Part shown: positions 47,194 through 56,506 of the stretch, piece by piece
Position numbering within the stretch: the stretch's first letter is position 1
How the letters are laid out: every line of letters starts with the position of its first letter
Source: Obelidium mucronatum
Lineage: Eukaryota; Chytridiomycota; Chytridiomycetes; Chytridiales; Chytriomycetaceae
Length of the DNA stretch: 56,506 nucleotides
Assembly (NCBI GenBank): GCA_025765595.1
Contig: JAIVFH010000174.1
Location: forward strand, 1-56,506
Reading direction: 5' to 3'
Notes under the pieces: generated by a model
Seen by the model: the letters and a program-made list of their open reading frames with translations, nothing else
What the model was told of the DNA's origin: nothing
The model's database searches: none
Made by a program: the position numbers and the translations under genes

Positions 47194-48459
47194 ATGCTCT
47201 CTCCAACACTGTCAACGCAAGCGGCTTCCTTTGACTTTGGAGTGAATATGGTCCAGTCGCCATTGGAGGCACTTTGTCCTGTCAGAGGGGTCGTGACCAG
47301 CGCTTCTAGGTCTGATGAGTTCAAACCCACATCGACAGCTGAACCAGTTCGTATCGAGACTTATTTTGGGTATGTACAGTCCCCCTTCTCACTCTTAGCT
47401 TGTCTTAACCTTTTACAATGCCACCAGATTTGTGGAAAAGACTGTCGATGCCTATTTTCTGGTCGAGGCCTGTGTTTCTGGAACTCTTCCCTGTGTCAGA
47501 GAACCAATTCGCCAGCCAATGCTTCCTGTGCGCAGTGGCAGTGTCATTGTATTTGAACTGACTGATAATGACAAGAAGATGAAATGGAATGTGCGTATAC
47601 GATCACCACCCAAACAACTTCCAAATCTCCAAACTAAACATTATTCTCTTTTAAATGTATAGGACGGAAAACAATGGTCTATTGCAACCAAGGAAGGCAG
47701 CTTTGTTTACACCAGGTACCGTCTTTTGACATAATCTATTTATAATCATTCCAAAACTTGTTAACTGAAAAATGCCAATTAATAATCTCGAAACAATACA
47801 GAGAGGTCGAACCAACCAATTCCAAAGTCCACGCACGAACTACTCAGCGAGAAAAAAGCAATCTCTTTGTGTCATGCAAAGTGAGACCAGATACCAAACT
47901 GATTCCCAACGGCCTTGTCCGCCGATGCATCTCCATGAATGGAAGCGATGGAAAACGATACCGAGTGCTTTCCTACTTTTACCCTTGCCATGTCCAGCAA
48001 TTTTATGTGTCTGCGGGCAAGACCCGTTGGGGGCGTGGTCCTTTGCAGACCCCTTCTGAACAGCCGAAATTCGAGCGCTTCATTAAGCAATGGATTGCCT
48101 TCAACTTTGCGAAAAAGCAAAAGCAAAAGATGGAGGACGAGTTGTCGCCTTTGCCGCCAAGTATTATCCCGCTTGATATGCGTGCTCCACAACTGGGTGT
48201 GCCTGTGGATGATTGGGACCGTTTGGAGCAGTTGCAGAAAACTCAGCCTCAAGAACAAAAGTGCATTAAAACTGCTGGTACTGTCGAGGCTGGTCCATTG
48301 ACGCCATCTGTTTCCCCAACGCATCAGAAACAAACAGAATCTTCATCACGAAAGAGAACTTACTCTGTTATGAATGGAGCCGTTGATGGAATCCCTACAC
48401 CTATTCAATCGCTCGATGCTGTTGATTCTTTACTTTTGCTTGCACAGCAATCTAATTGA
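47194..48459 (+). CDS. W23: WOPR paralogue, class B tail
   Basis: Exons: 47194-47369, 47428-47590, 47663-47715 and 47802-48459. ETYFG|FVEKTVDAYFLVEACVSG, LPVRSGSVIVFEL, MKWN|DGKQWSIATKEGSFVYTR|EVEP, RPDTKLIPNGLVRRCISMNGSDGKRYRVLSYFYPCHVQQFY and TPSEQPKFERF. WSxSR is WSIAT, as in the other class B copies. After the domain comes an amphipathic Lys-rich stretch (WIAFNFAKKQKQKMEDEL) and then SPLPPSIIPLD, the first class B block. A Ser/Gln linker and IPTPIQSLDAVDSLLLL follow, without a second clear LPPS block. The intron set is identical to W24 and W25. Confidence 0.88.
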
Positions 48460-48937
48460 ATATACGTTCCTGCTTCTCCTTTTTTCAAAAAAGGAACTAA
48501 TCTCTATAATATTCTCAGCCTGTTTTTTTTTTTATTCACTCCGTTTTTTTTTCTTTTACGTGTTTTTTCTTCTCGTTTTCAGCATTTTCCCGAATTGTTA
48601 AAATTAATAGAATCCCTTTAATATTGGAGAAATGAGTGCGCTGTTTAAATTATTTTGAAAGTTCAACTGTCATGACCCGTTTGATGTCAGGGCGGCATAT
48701 TACTAATCATAACCTTTTGCGACAATCACTTCGCATTCTCTGTCTCCAGGGCTTTACTAAGCTCTAATTTTGAATCAGGGAATCTAACAAGTAGTTTACA
48801 GTTCATTGGTGCTTCTGAAACAGAAGTAATTTTCATTTGAGGGTACAAAGAGATTTTGGCTTGAGATCTAGCAACCATTAAAGCCTCTTGCAACAAAAGC
48901 AGCGACACTGCCACTCGGTCGATCGGAATCTTTTTCA
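48460..48937. other. spacer W23-W24
   Basis: T-rich 3' flank (48470-48600). The minus-strand open frame at 48726-49169 is antisense to W24 exon 1 and not supported. Confidence 0.4.
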
Positions 48938-49984
48938 TTGGAATTACTACAAGACAAGATTGACAATATGAACTATGCGGAATGGACTCATTGCAATCTT
49001 GAAAACGAATCATCATCAAGACATTACAATTTACCATATCAATATCCGGAGACTTTGGGCAAGCTTTCAGTACCGCCGCTTGAAAACGCACCTTATTTGA
49101 GTACCGAAACCTTCTTTGGGTAAACGTCACAGTTCTCTTGATGAGTGATAGCAGGCGTCTAAATTTCAATATTCATGAGTCAGTCACGTTCACAATCGCA
49201 TGGACTGTTATATTCTTGTTGAAGCTGTCGCTGCTGGTGTGCTCAAGCCTTATATGGCGAATGTTGCTGTCAGGCCAAAAAGTGGGAGTGTCTATGTTGT
49301 CGAACATGAGCAAGCGTTCAAGGTAATAAATTCACTGGCTTCAGAATGGCTTCAAAAACCAAATTTAGTCGTAATATCTATTACACTTTCTAGGATGGTT
49401 GTGTATGGTCCAATGGAACGGTGACAGATTTATTCCTGACATTTCGGTAAGATACAGCAGTATTCGGGAATATGTGTTTCGATTAAATATGCTAATATAA
49501 AACAAAAATAAACAGGAAAGTCAAGAAAGATTGTCTTGAAAAGGAACAACGACGCACGAAAAAGCACGAAAGAGGGCTCGTTAAGCGAGTTCTTTCCATC
49601 ACGGCATCAAACAATGAGACATACCAAGTAGTTTCATACTTGTGTTTCAAAGATTTTCAGCTTTTGTATTCCAAGGAGACGCGGGCGTCTTCCGTTTGTT
49701 CAAGGAGACTGCAGCAGCCATCTGGAATGCTTCAATACCAGCAGTTTATTGTTCAATGGACTCAATTCAAGAGAATGAAATATATTCAGGATGCAATTCA
49801 CGCTGAGCTGACTCCACTTCCGCCGAGCTTGTTGCCTTTCAATAATGGAGAGAGTCAATTTCCAGCTGATAACTGGGATGGTGAGTCACCCAATGTCGAG
49901 AGATATTCCGACACTCTCGGTGACGTTGAATTACCAGAATCATTGATTCTACCTCCTAGCGCCTTACCTTTATGGAGTTCTTAG
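48938..49984 (+). CDS. W24: strongly divergent WOPR paralogue, class B tail
   Basis: Exons: 48938-49119, 49184-49322, 49394-49446 and 49516-49984. In-frame starts are 48938 or 48968. ETFFG|HVHNRMDCYILVEAVAAG, RPKSGSVYVVEHE, FK|DGCVWSNGTVTDLFLTFR|KVKK, ERGLVKRVLSITASNNETYQVVSYLCFKDFQLLY. Both the RW pair and WSxSR are lost, and the linker is short and basic. The tail has QWTQFKRMKYIQDAIHAEL, TPLPPSLLPFN and the terminal ILPPSALPLW. Despite the divergence all splice sites are conserved with W23 and W25 and the frame is open. This argues for a maintained gene. Confidence 0.83.
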
Positions 49985-50316
49985 AGAATAAAAAAATGTT
50001 AAATGATCGATAGGGCTCCTTTGTTTCTATTTCATCTCCCATTTATTGATTTGCGTTCGTTCTTTTCAATTACCCATATTGCCCTGAACGGCGGTATCCC
50101 TCTTTTCTCTTGTAACCAAAGCAAAGAGAAATCTGTTGCAAATGGATTTGCGTCGTCCAAACACAAACAATCCAAGAATTAAGAAAATTTTCATTTCCAC
50201 ACCGAACCAAGTGCGTGGCAAGAGGGCACGCATTATCAGCATTGAAACTCTCTTCAAAAACACTCAAAAGCAAGTGTTTTGCAAAAAGTTTGAAGCTAAA
50301 AGGAATAAGTGGAAAC
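49985..50316. other. spacer W24-W25
   Basis: No gene is seen. A frame in phase with W25 extends upstream to 50215 with a basic Lys/Ser leader that other copies lack. Confidence 0.4.
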
Positions 50317-51548
50317 ATGGAAAACAACTGCCGCAAGAACACTGGCGCCAAGTTGGAATGCGGGGAAGTGGGCAGCACATCCATCCCACCGCTGCTGAGT
50401 CCTTGCACGGATTCAGATGTGGAGTCCAACAGCGGCATCTGCTTGAATGAAAGTGACTCTGCTCTGAACACTCAAGAGACCTTCTTTGGGTATGTTTTAA
50501 AACACCAAAGAAGCTTATTCACCCAATGACTGTACTAACTTCAAACGTAGTTACGTAAGAGACACAATCGACTGCTATATTCTTGTCGAAGCTGTCGTGG
50601 CTGGACTGCTGCGTCCATACACTGGTGCCAGTGGATCTGTCAGAAACGGAACTGTTCTGGTCATCCCGCTCGACTCTCGCCCAAACAAGTTTATGGTACG
50701 GTCGACATCTTCTTACTCCCTCGGGCTTAAATTTATTTATTTCTACAGGATCACCGCCAATGGTCCGCTGCAAAGACGCAAGGCAGCTTTAAAGTTACGA
50801 GGTGTGTGTGTGTGGGCAAAAATCACGTGAAATCGATAATCGGAAAATAATCTAAAAATCGAAAATTTCCTTCTTGATTTATAATTCAAATTAAAACAGA
50901 GAGGTCGAGGCCGTCAACACGTTCCGTCACTCATCATCGGCAATTAAAACTCGACGCAATAGTTGTGCAGGTGTTCCCGGGGCTGTATTCCCCACATGTA
51001 CGGCACGCTTTGGTACAAGAATCAAAGACCAAGGACTCATGAAGAAGTCTCTCTCCATGAATGGATCAGATGGTCATTTATACCGCGTTATTTCGTACTC
51101 ATATCCCAAAGATGTGGAACACTTCCACAAGCTCGAGCCTACCACCAATCGCCTCTCCCACTTTTCGCCGCTCCAATGTCCTTCTCAAATCTGTCAATAC
51201 CAGCAATTCATTACAAAATGGGTGCAATACAACAAGCTCAGGAAAATGCGAGAGCAGATTGAATCTGAGCTTGTTCCTCTTCCCCCAAGTGTTTTCCCTG
51301 TGGAGAATCTTGCACCACAACCTGAAGATAACTGGGAACTCTCTGTAACACCACGACCGGATCACTATTACCAACTTCAACAAGGCGAAAACGGGTTCAT
51401 TAGTTTCGATGAAATGGACAGTTTGTTGCCCTTGTCGCTGCCGCCAAGTATTTTGCCATTGAACCAGCCAAAGGAGGTTGCGGTGGAACAGATTCGACAA
51501 GTGCTGTTACGTGAACAACGAATCATGCAGCAGAATAATCAATTCTGA
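50317..51548 (+). CDS. W25: WOPR paralogue, class B tail
   Basis: Exons: 50317-50489, 50551-50695, 50749-50801 and 50900-51548. ETFFG|YVRDTIDCYILVEAVVAG, SVRNGTVLVIPL, KFM|DHRQWSAAKTQGSFKVTR|EVEA, QGLMKKSLSMNGSDGHLYRVISYSYPKDVEHFH and CPSQICQYQQF. The QGLMKKS form of the second-half motif is nearer to the ascomycete GLIKKT form than in most copies. The tail has KWVQYNKLRKMREQIESEL, VPLPPSVFPVE, then LSLPPSILPL followed by a helix VEQIRQVLLREQRIM. That last helix resembles the terminal helix of W1. The start at 50317 is preferred over in-frame ATG 50215. Confidence 0.88.
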
Positions 51549-51793
51549 GCCAAACTATATCTATACCACATCGCAGCCACGAATATACTCGAACACAATT
51601 TACGTACACCAAAAACGTCACATACATTCATTTATAGAATAGAAGAGCGAAGTTGAATCTTCCAAATAAACACAAACTCCCATGCTGTTTCTCGTTTACA
51701 TTTGTATTCAATACAATGAATCTTTAAAAAAAAGGTGATAAAAAAAGGAACCAAACCGCAATCCCCAAAATCCCCCCCTTGACAAAAAACCAC

Positions 51794-54528
51794 CTAATCA
51801 TCATCTTCACTATCACTAGAGTCATCATGCTCCTCGCGAACCTTGCTGCCGCCAGAACCAGGAACCTTTCCAGCCTTCAATGCAGCCATCTGTCCAGCAA
51901 TCGTGTCTTCATCCGGCTCACTCATCTCTTCCTCAATAATCGCAGCACTGATTTCCGGCACATCCACAACTATAAGTGTCATTTCAATGTTCAAGTCACA
52001 ACCCATGCTCGAATCGTTCTTGACAAAGACGTGGAACTTCCACTGTCCAGGCTGCGGTGGCGCTTGGAACTGTAACTTGCAAGTCTTTGGCGGGCTTCCT
52101 GGAGGACCACTGTTGTTAATTTTCCCCAAGCAAATCAGACGATTGTTTTCGGGAGATCCCATCATGATCCACCAAGCGCTGTTTTTCTCGTTGGGGAAGT
52201 AAGGGCAGTGGGTAGGAAAGAGTTCGGCGGCGGTTTGTTCGAACCATTGGGGTTTAACTTCTTCATGGGAGACGGGGGGTGGGTTCACATCGATGGGGAT
52301 GACTCCTTCTTGTTTCTCGCGGGCGGCTTCTTCGGGTGTGATGTGTTCGAGAGTGACGGCGAGAGTTACAATGGAGCCTGGGGTGATGTATTCTTCGCCC
52401 ACAACTTCAAGAAGAAAAAAATTAATAAAGGTTTTGGCAGACTATGGGCACATTGTTGTTTTACCTGAGAAATTGCATTTGGAAACACGAACCAACGGGT
52501 ATTGTTGGGCAATAGCAAAGAGTTCGTTGTATTCGGCGTCGGAAAGGGATTTGACGAGGTCTCGGCGTTCTTGTTCCGGTAATTCGACAAACTCACGAGG
52601 GCAGGTGACTCTTCGCTGTTTTGTTGGTGCGCATTGATTTAAGAATTTCACAACTCAGTCTGCAAAAAGTTACAAAGTACCTTGGCAGTCACAAATTGCT
52701 TCAAGAGGTCCAATGTAAGATAAGGAAGTTGGCCTAATGGTCCCCTTGATGGAAGAGAAGCCTGGATAATCGCCTGGCGCAAATCAATGGCAGCCATCGC
52801 AGCGCTCAACCAGAATCGAGCCGCACAAATCTGCAAGACACCAACAACAACCATGGATGCAACTTCAGCAACACGAGATTGCTCTTTAGCGAGAGTAGCA
52901 TTGTCAATTTGAATACGCGCCAAGTGACTGTAGAGGAGGATTTGGATCTTGTGGGTAATGGCTTCTCCGACGTTTGTGTACTATGACATTTTGGAGTTAT
53001 TTTGTTGAGGACTGGTTATTCTTGTTTTTTTTGTTTTTTTACCTTCTTCTTGGCTTCAAACGGATATCCAAACTTTCCGATTTCCGTGGCAACTTTTTGA
53101 GCCAATTCTTCAACAAGAGCTCGTTCCTCTTTCTTATACGACACGGCGTCAATCAATTCATCAGCTTGGCAGATGATGTCAATCAAAACTGAAAAAAAAT
53201 ATCAATTAGAAAACCAATAACCAAATAAAACATGCAACACATACGGCGCGAATTCGAATCGGCCTTGACTTCCTTGTAAAACTTGCCCATCGTTTCGTGA
53301 CAGATCTTATCGTTGTTCATATTCTTTGAGCTGTACCACCAACGGGCAACGAAAATAGGCATAAAGATTCCAAAGATGGCACCATAGAGGAAGAGAACCA
53401 GTACATTGTTCTTGGAATCAACCAAGTATTTTGGAAGTGCGATTCCGAGAGTCAAAGCTTTGAAGTTTCGTTTAAAAAAAAGCACATGGTTTGGAAATAA
53501 CAGCAAAAGACATGTCTGTCTACCTTGACGACCATCAGGGTGTCCGAATTCGTCCCACGTCTTTCTAGCTTCTTCGTCCGTCAATACTTTTTGGGCTTTG
53601 GAAAGCTCATTGTACTTTGTCGCTGCTGCAGCCTTTTCTTCTTCTGTTCCTTCAACCTTATCGGGGTGGCTGTAGGAAAAGTCGTTATTAAGACCAATTG
53701 CCATCACAAGGAAAAAAAAATCCGAATAATTGAAAGTTACAATTGAAGAGAAAGCTTTCTGAATTTCTTTTTGATTTCTGCTTCTGTGGCGGCCTGTTTT
53801 TTTTTAGCGAAGAAATCAGGAAAACCCAAGTTTAATGATCCCAAGCAAGTCCAGACTCACCGTGCTGACACCCAAGATTTCATATGGATCCCACAGACCA
53901 CTTTCTGCAAGTTCGGCAGTGGCCACCTTGTACGCTCCAAATGCAAACACAATCCAACCCAGAATCAACAACAGGTTCCTGATGGTGCAACAAACCAAAA
54001 GATTTAAAAAAATGAGGAAGCAAGTTTATCGGTTTTTGAAGGAAGAACGGAAATGTTGATGACGCTGTTTCAAAATGACACTTCCACGTTCTGAAACATC
54101 CAAGACGGGCTTCCCATCAACCGATCGATATCTTTAAGTCCGAATATAGCCCTTAATTTGAAAGATCCAGATCCGGACAGGCATCTTTGATTTTGTCGTT
54201 GCGTTTTTGATGCAATATTGGGATGGGGTTTTTTTACTTTGTAGACAGAGTTCCGGCTTTGGAAGCAGCCTTTGCCTTTGCGACTTTCACAGTTTTCACA
54301 GCACATTCCTTGCAAGGACAAGCAGGGACTCCTGTGTTATAAGTGTGGTTGGGTTGGTGTGTCCACAAAAGAGAGCTCTTTTTTACCCTTGACATGTTTG
54401 ACAACGATAGGAGCAGTGCTTGTTCCGAACAGCGATGAATACGTCGTTGGGATCAAGACTAGAGCCAGGAAAGATACTACAAAGTAATAGAAAATGCTGC
54501 CATTCTCGTCGTATTCGTATTGGCCCAT
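51794..54528 (-). CDS. SEC63: SEC63 homologue, ER translocation J-protein
   Basis: Subunit of the ER protein-translocation complex that recruits the lumenal Hsp70 through a J domain. The N-terminus MGQYEYDENGSIFYYF and the first membrane helix are typical of Sec63. A second helix (LLLILGWIVFAFGAYKV) leads into WDPYEILGVS. The J-domain HPD sits at about 53662-53670, followed by a helix ending TDEEARKTWDEFGHPDG. Another membrane helix follows (NNVLVLFLYGAIFGIFMPIF). The cytosolic Sec63/Brl part runs from about 53250 to 52440 and continues to an acidic tail SSDSEDDD at the stop (51794). About seven introns were seen, with exact limits not all resolved. It separates W25 from W26, tail-to-tail with W25 and head-to-head with W26. 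Confidence 0.92.
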
Positions 54529-54941
54529 TTTTGTCGAATTTTTGTTGATTTTCTTTGGTCTGTTGGCATTTCGACAGAGACTTCGTAAGAGCTATTCTGA
54601 ACTGAACTATTGCTTGAAGATCGTGATTGGAGTGTTCAGAAATATGTTGCTTTTTAGCATCAAAGAAGATGTGCTTTAGATACTTTTTATTTAGACATAA
54701 AGACGACTGCCTCTGTTCAACAACACAAAACAACATTACGATCGTTGTAAATATCGTTCAAAGCGTTGAGTTTCACTCCTTTTCCCTTAGTCAGTCGCAC
54801 TTGTTCTGCCAAGATCATCATCTCCAAAACAAACCTGAAACAACTATCCCCAGGAGCGGATACTGGGCGAAAAAGGAAAGCAAACGATTATCCCAATCGA
54901 AGTTTCAGCAGCCCCCTTACCCCCAGTTTTCAAATCTCTTC
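54529..54941. other. divergent spacer SEC63-W26
   Basis: Shared promoter region. The W26 frame stays open upstream to 54627, but that sequence is Cys/Phe/Ile-rich and unlike any WOPR N-terminus, so it is treated as 5' flank. Confidence 0.45.
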
Positions 54942-56345
54942 ATGAATCACAACCATCATCAGAGTCTTCCACACTCTCGCAACAGTTGGCCTGCCGCACA
55001 AAACACTGGTGCCAATCGAAACACTTATCAAATGCATGACCAAGAGCCTGAATTAGCGGGTCCTTCATTTCAATCACAACAACCAAGCCACAATATCCAA
55101 GCCACACAAGTCCCCCACAGCACCATCCCCACTAGCACCAACCCCACAGCAGCCCCACAATACCAACAAACCAGTTTCGGTTTCGTCAAAGACAAGGAAG
55201 ACGCAATCCTGATAATCGAAGCCTGCGTCTCAGGAGCTCTGAAACCCGTCTCTGACCTGACAACGTCCACCTCGCTTCTAGCAATGCAAAGTGGAACAAT
55301 CCTCGTGTTTGTTGAAAACAGTGAACAGATGCAGAAAATGCGGTTCCGCGATGCTGGAGCGTGGTCATCTTCGCGCATCAGTGGTCCCTTCCTGTTGTAC
55401 CGGCAAGTTGAAACCAGTGACAAGAAGAAAAATGATGTCATTTTGGCAGGGGAAAAGAGTAGTTTGTTTACTACCACTTCATTGCGGCCTTATACCAAGT
55501 TGATTCCCAACGGGCTTGCCAAACGGACGATTACGATTTCAGGGAGTGATGGGAATCGGTATCGAGTGATCAATTACTTTTACCCGAATGATGTGGAGGT
55601 GTTTTATAAACGGAGTAGTGCTGCGGGGCCGAGTAACCGGATGGCTGGGCAGGTTTTGCCAATTCCAAGTCTTCAGCCCGAGTTTGACCAGTATAAGCAT
55701 TTGATTCCTGGTGGGCTTGGGTCTTCATCATCGAGAGGTGGATCCAGGAAAAGCAGTCGCCAGAGTTCTCCAAGTGGGGCTGTGATGGGGATGGGTGCGG
55801 ATATGAGTGAATCTCCTACCGTATCTTCATTGGACTCTAGTGGTAGTGCATCACGAAGAGTGTCGTGGAAACTAAGTAACTCTTCGACTGGATACATGGC
55901 TATTCAAGATTTGGTGCAAGTTGAACCACATCTACAACAAGCACCGCAGCCAGGACATAATAATCCGTATTCCACCTCCGACTACCAAGCTCCTAGAGCC
56001 CACTCATACCCACCACCCTTCTGGATTCCGTCAACATCTCAAGCACATACACAAAACGCGCAGTCTCAATTCGTGTCAAGCGAAGGACCTAGCCTGCATT
56101 CTGCGTTAATGGCAAACAGATATGATGTCCTGGGGCGAACTTTTGGAGCACCAATACTGAGTGTTCGGGAAATGGCTATTCAAGGAGGAGTCCCACATTG
56201 GTTGAATGAGCCTGCGATATTACCGCCGTTGCGTAATCTGAATGTGTTGCCACAACCGGAATATATTCAGGATCATTACGGAGGAATGAGGATTGTGATG
56301 ATGATAGCGAGCGGTAGTCAGCTTTTTCAAGAAATAAAGTACTGA
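54942..56345 (+). CDS. W26: intronless WOPR paralogue
   Basis: One open frame of about 467 codons from ATG 54942. The N-terminus is His/Gln/Asn-rich. The opening motif is TSFGFVKDKEDAILIIEACVSG, then AMQSGTILVFVENS, MRFRDAGAWSSSRISGPFLLYRQVE, LRPYTKLIPNGLAKRTITISGSDGNRYRVINYFYPNDVEVFY and IPSLQPEFDQY. All intron positions used by the paralogues are uninterrupted. The domain is most like W19 (FTTTSLRPYTKL against FTTSSLRPYTRL; GAWSSSRISG against LHWSSSRISG). The Ser/Gly/Pro-rich tail ends with MAIQGGVPHWLNEPAILPPL, a cysteine-free class A terminus, and a 35-residue extension. The array may continue past the window edge. Confidence 0.9.
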   Translation: MNHNHHQSLPHSRNSWPAAQNTGANRNTYQMHDQEPELAGPSFQSQQPSHNIQATQVPHSTIPTSTNPTAAPQYQQTSFGFVKDKEDAILIIEACVSGALKPVSDLTTSTSLLAMQSGTILVFVENSEQMQKMRFRDAGAWSSSRISGPFLLYRQVETSDKKKNDVILAGEKSSLFTTTSLRPYTKLIPNGLAKRTITISGSDGNRYRVINYFYPNDVEVFYKRSSAAGPSNRMAGQVLPIPSLQPEFDQYKHLIPGGLGSSSSRGGSRKSSRQSSPSGAVMGMGADMSESPTVSSLDSSGSASRRVSWKLSNSSTGYMAIQDLVQVEPHLQQAPQPGHNNPYSTSDYQAPRAHSYPPPFWIPSTSQAHTQNAQSQFVSSEGPSLHSALMANRYDVLGRTFGAPILSVREMAIQGGVPHWLNEPAILPPLRNLNVLPQPEYIQDHYGGMRIVMMIASGSQLFQEIKY

Positions 56346-56506
56346 TGAATATCCGCAATTTTACAACGAAATTGATTAGATGTGTTTTTAAAAAGAATAA
56401 AGAGAGAACTTAAAATTGAATTTTTTTTTCGCAAAAACTTCCCGAGTATTTACTCAAGAAGTTCAACCAGAACAAGAAACGCTAATGACCTGCGTGCGCC
56501 AGTCAA

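Noticed and set aside
4878..56345. Array as a transposon family
   Set aside because: No transposase, reverse transcriptase, terminal repeats or target duplications were seen; each unit has introns, a regulator domain and its own spacer.
1..56506. tRNA, rRNA, riboswitch or CRISPR features
   Set aside because: None recognised by eye; the sequence is eukaryotic nuclear DNA with spliceosomal introns, and a tRNAscan run would be needed to exclude small RNA genes.

Overview
The window is nuclear DNA of an early-diverging fungus, most likely a chytrid (Chytridiomycota). The evidence is short spliceosomal introns (about 40-180 nt, GT..AG), a Sec63 homologue, a leucine-rich-repeat/transmembrane/SAM receptor-like gene, an F-box gene, and many Gln/Ser/His-rich low-complexity proteins. 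The genus cannot be told from sequence alone. No rRNA, tRNA, transposase or CRISPR was recognised.

Main content: between about 4.9 kb and the right edge there are 26 consecutive paralogues of the Gti1/Pac2 (WOPR) family of fungal DNA-binding master regulators (the family of Wor1, Ryp1, Mit1, Sge1, Gti1 and Pac2). They are named W1-W26 here. Most fungi are known to carry only one or two WOPR genes, so this array is the exceptional feature. Each copy has the two WOPR half-domains. The N half reads roughly ETFxGF(I/V)..DA..L(I/V)EAC..G.L....IRSG.V.VF.E.....RWRDG..WS.SR..G.FLLYREVE. The C half reads PNGLAKRTI.L.GSDG..YRVISYFYP.DVEH.Y....L.TPS..PEF. A short variable N-terminus precedes them and a disordered tail follows.

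Two tail classes occur. Class A (most plus-strand genes) ends in an HPxFQ-type motif followed by CxCGGLGxRK...YF....W...PVxLAPL. Class B (W1-W3 on the minus strand at the left, W23-W25 on the plus strand at the right) ends in LPPSxxPx blocks and has lost the WSxSR motif. Neighbouring copies share exon structure (W4-W6, W7-W9, W12-W13, W23-W25), which points to repeated local tandem duplication. W18 and W26 are intronless. W2, W3 and W5 have reading-frame breaks.

Layout: 0.26-1.4 kb F-box protein; 1.7-3.4 kb membrane-anchored GH5 glucanase; 3.6-4.7 kb papain-like protein with an in-frame stop; 4.9-9.25 kb W1-W3 (minus); 9.25-10.25 kb divergent spacer; 10.2-29.1 kb W4-W13 (plus); 30.3-32.6 kb LRR-TM-SAM receptor (minus); 33-51.5 kb W14-W25 (plus); 51.8-54.5 kb SEC63 (minus); 54.9-56.3 kb W26 (plus). 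The array may continue beyond the right edge. Exon limits were read by eye from splice sites plus paralogue alignment and are predictions.
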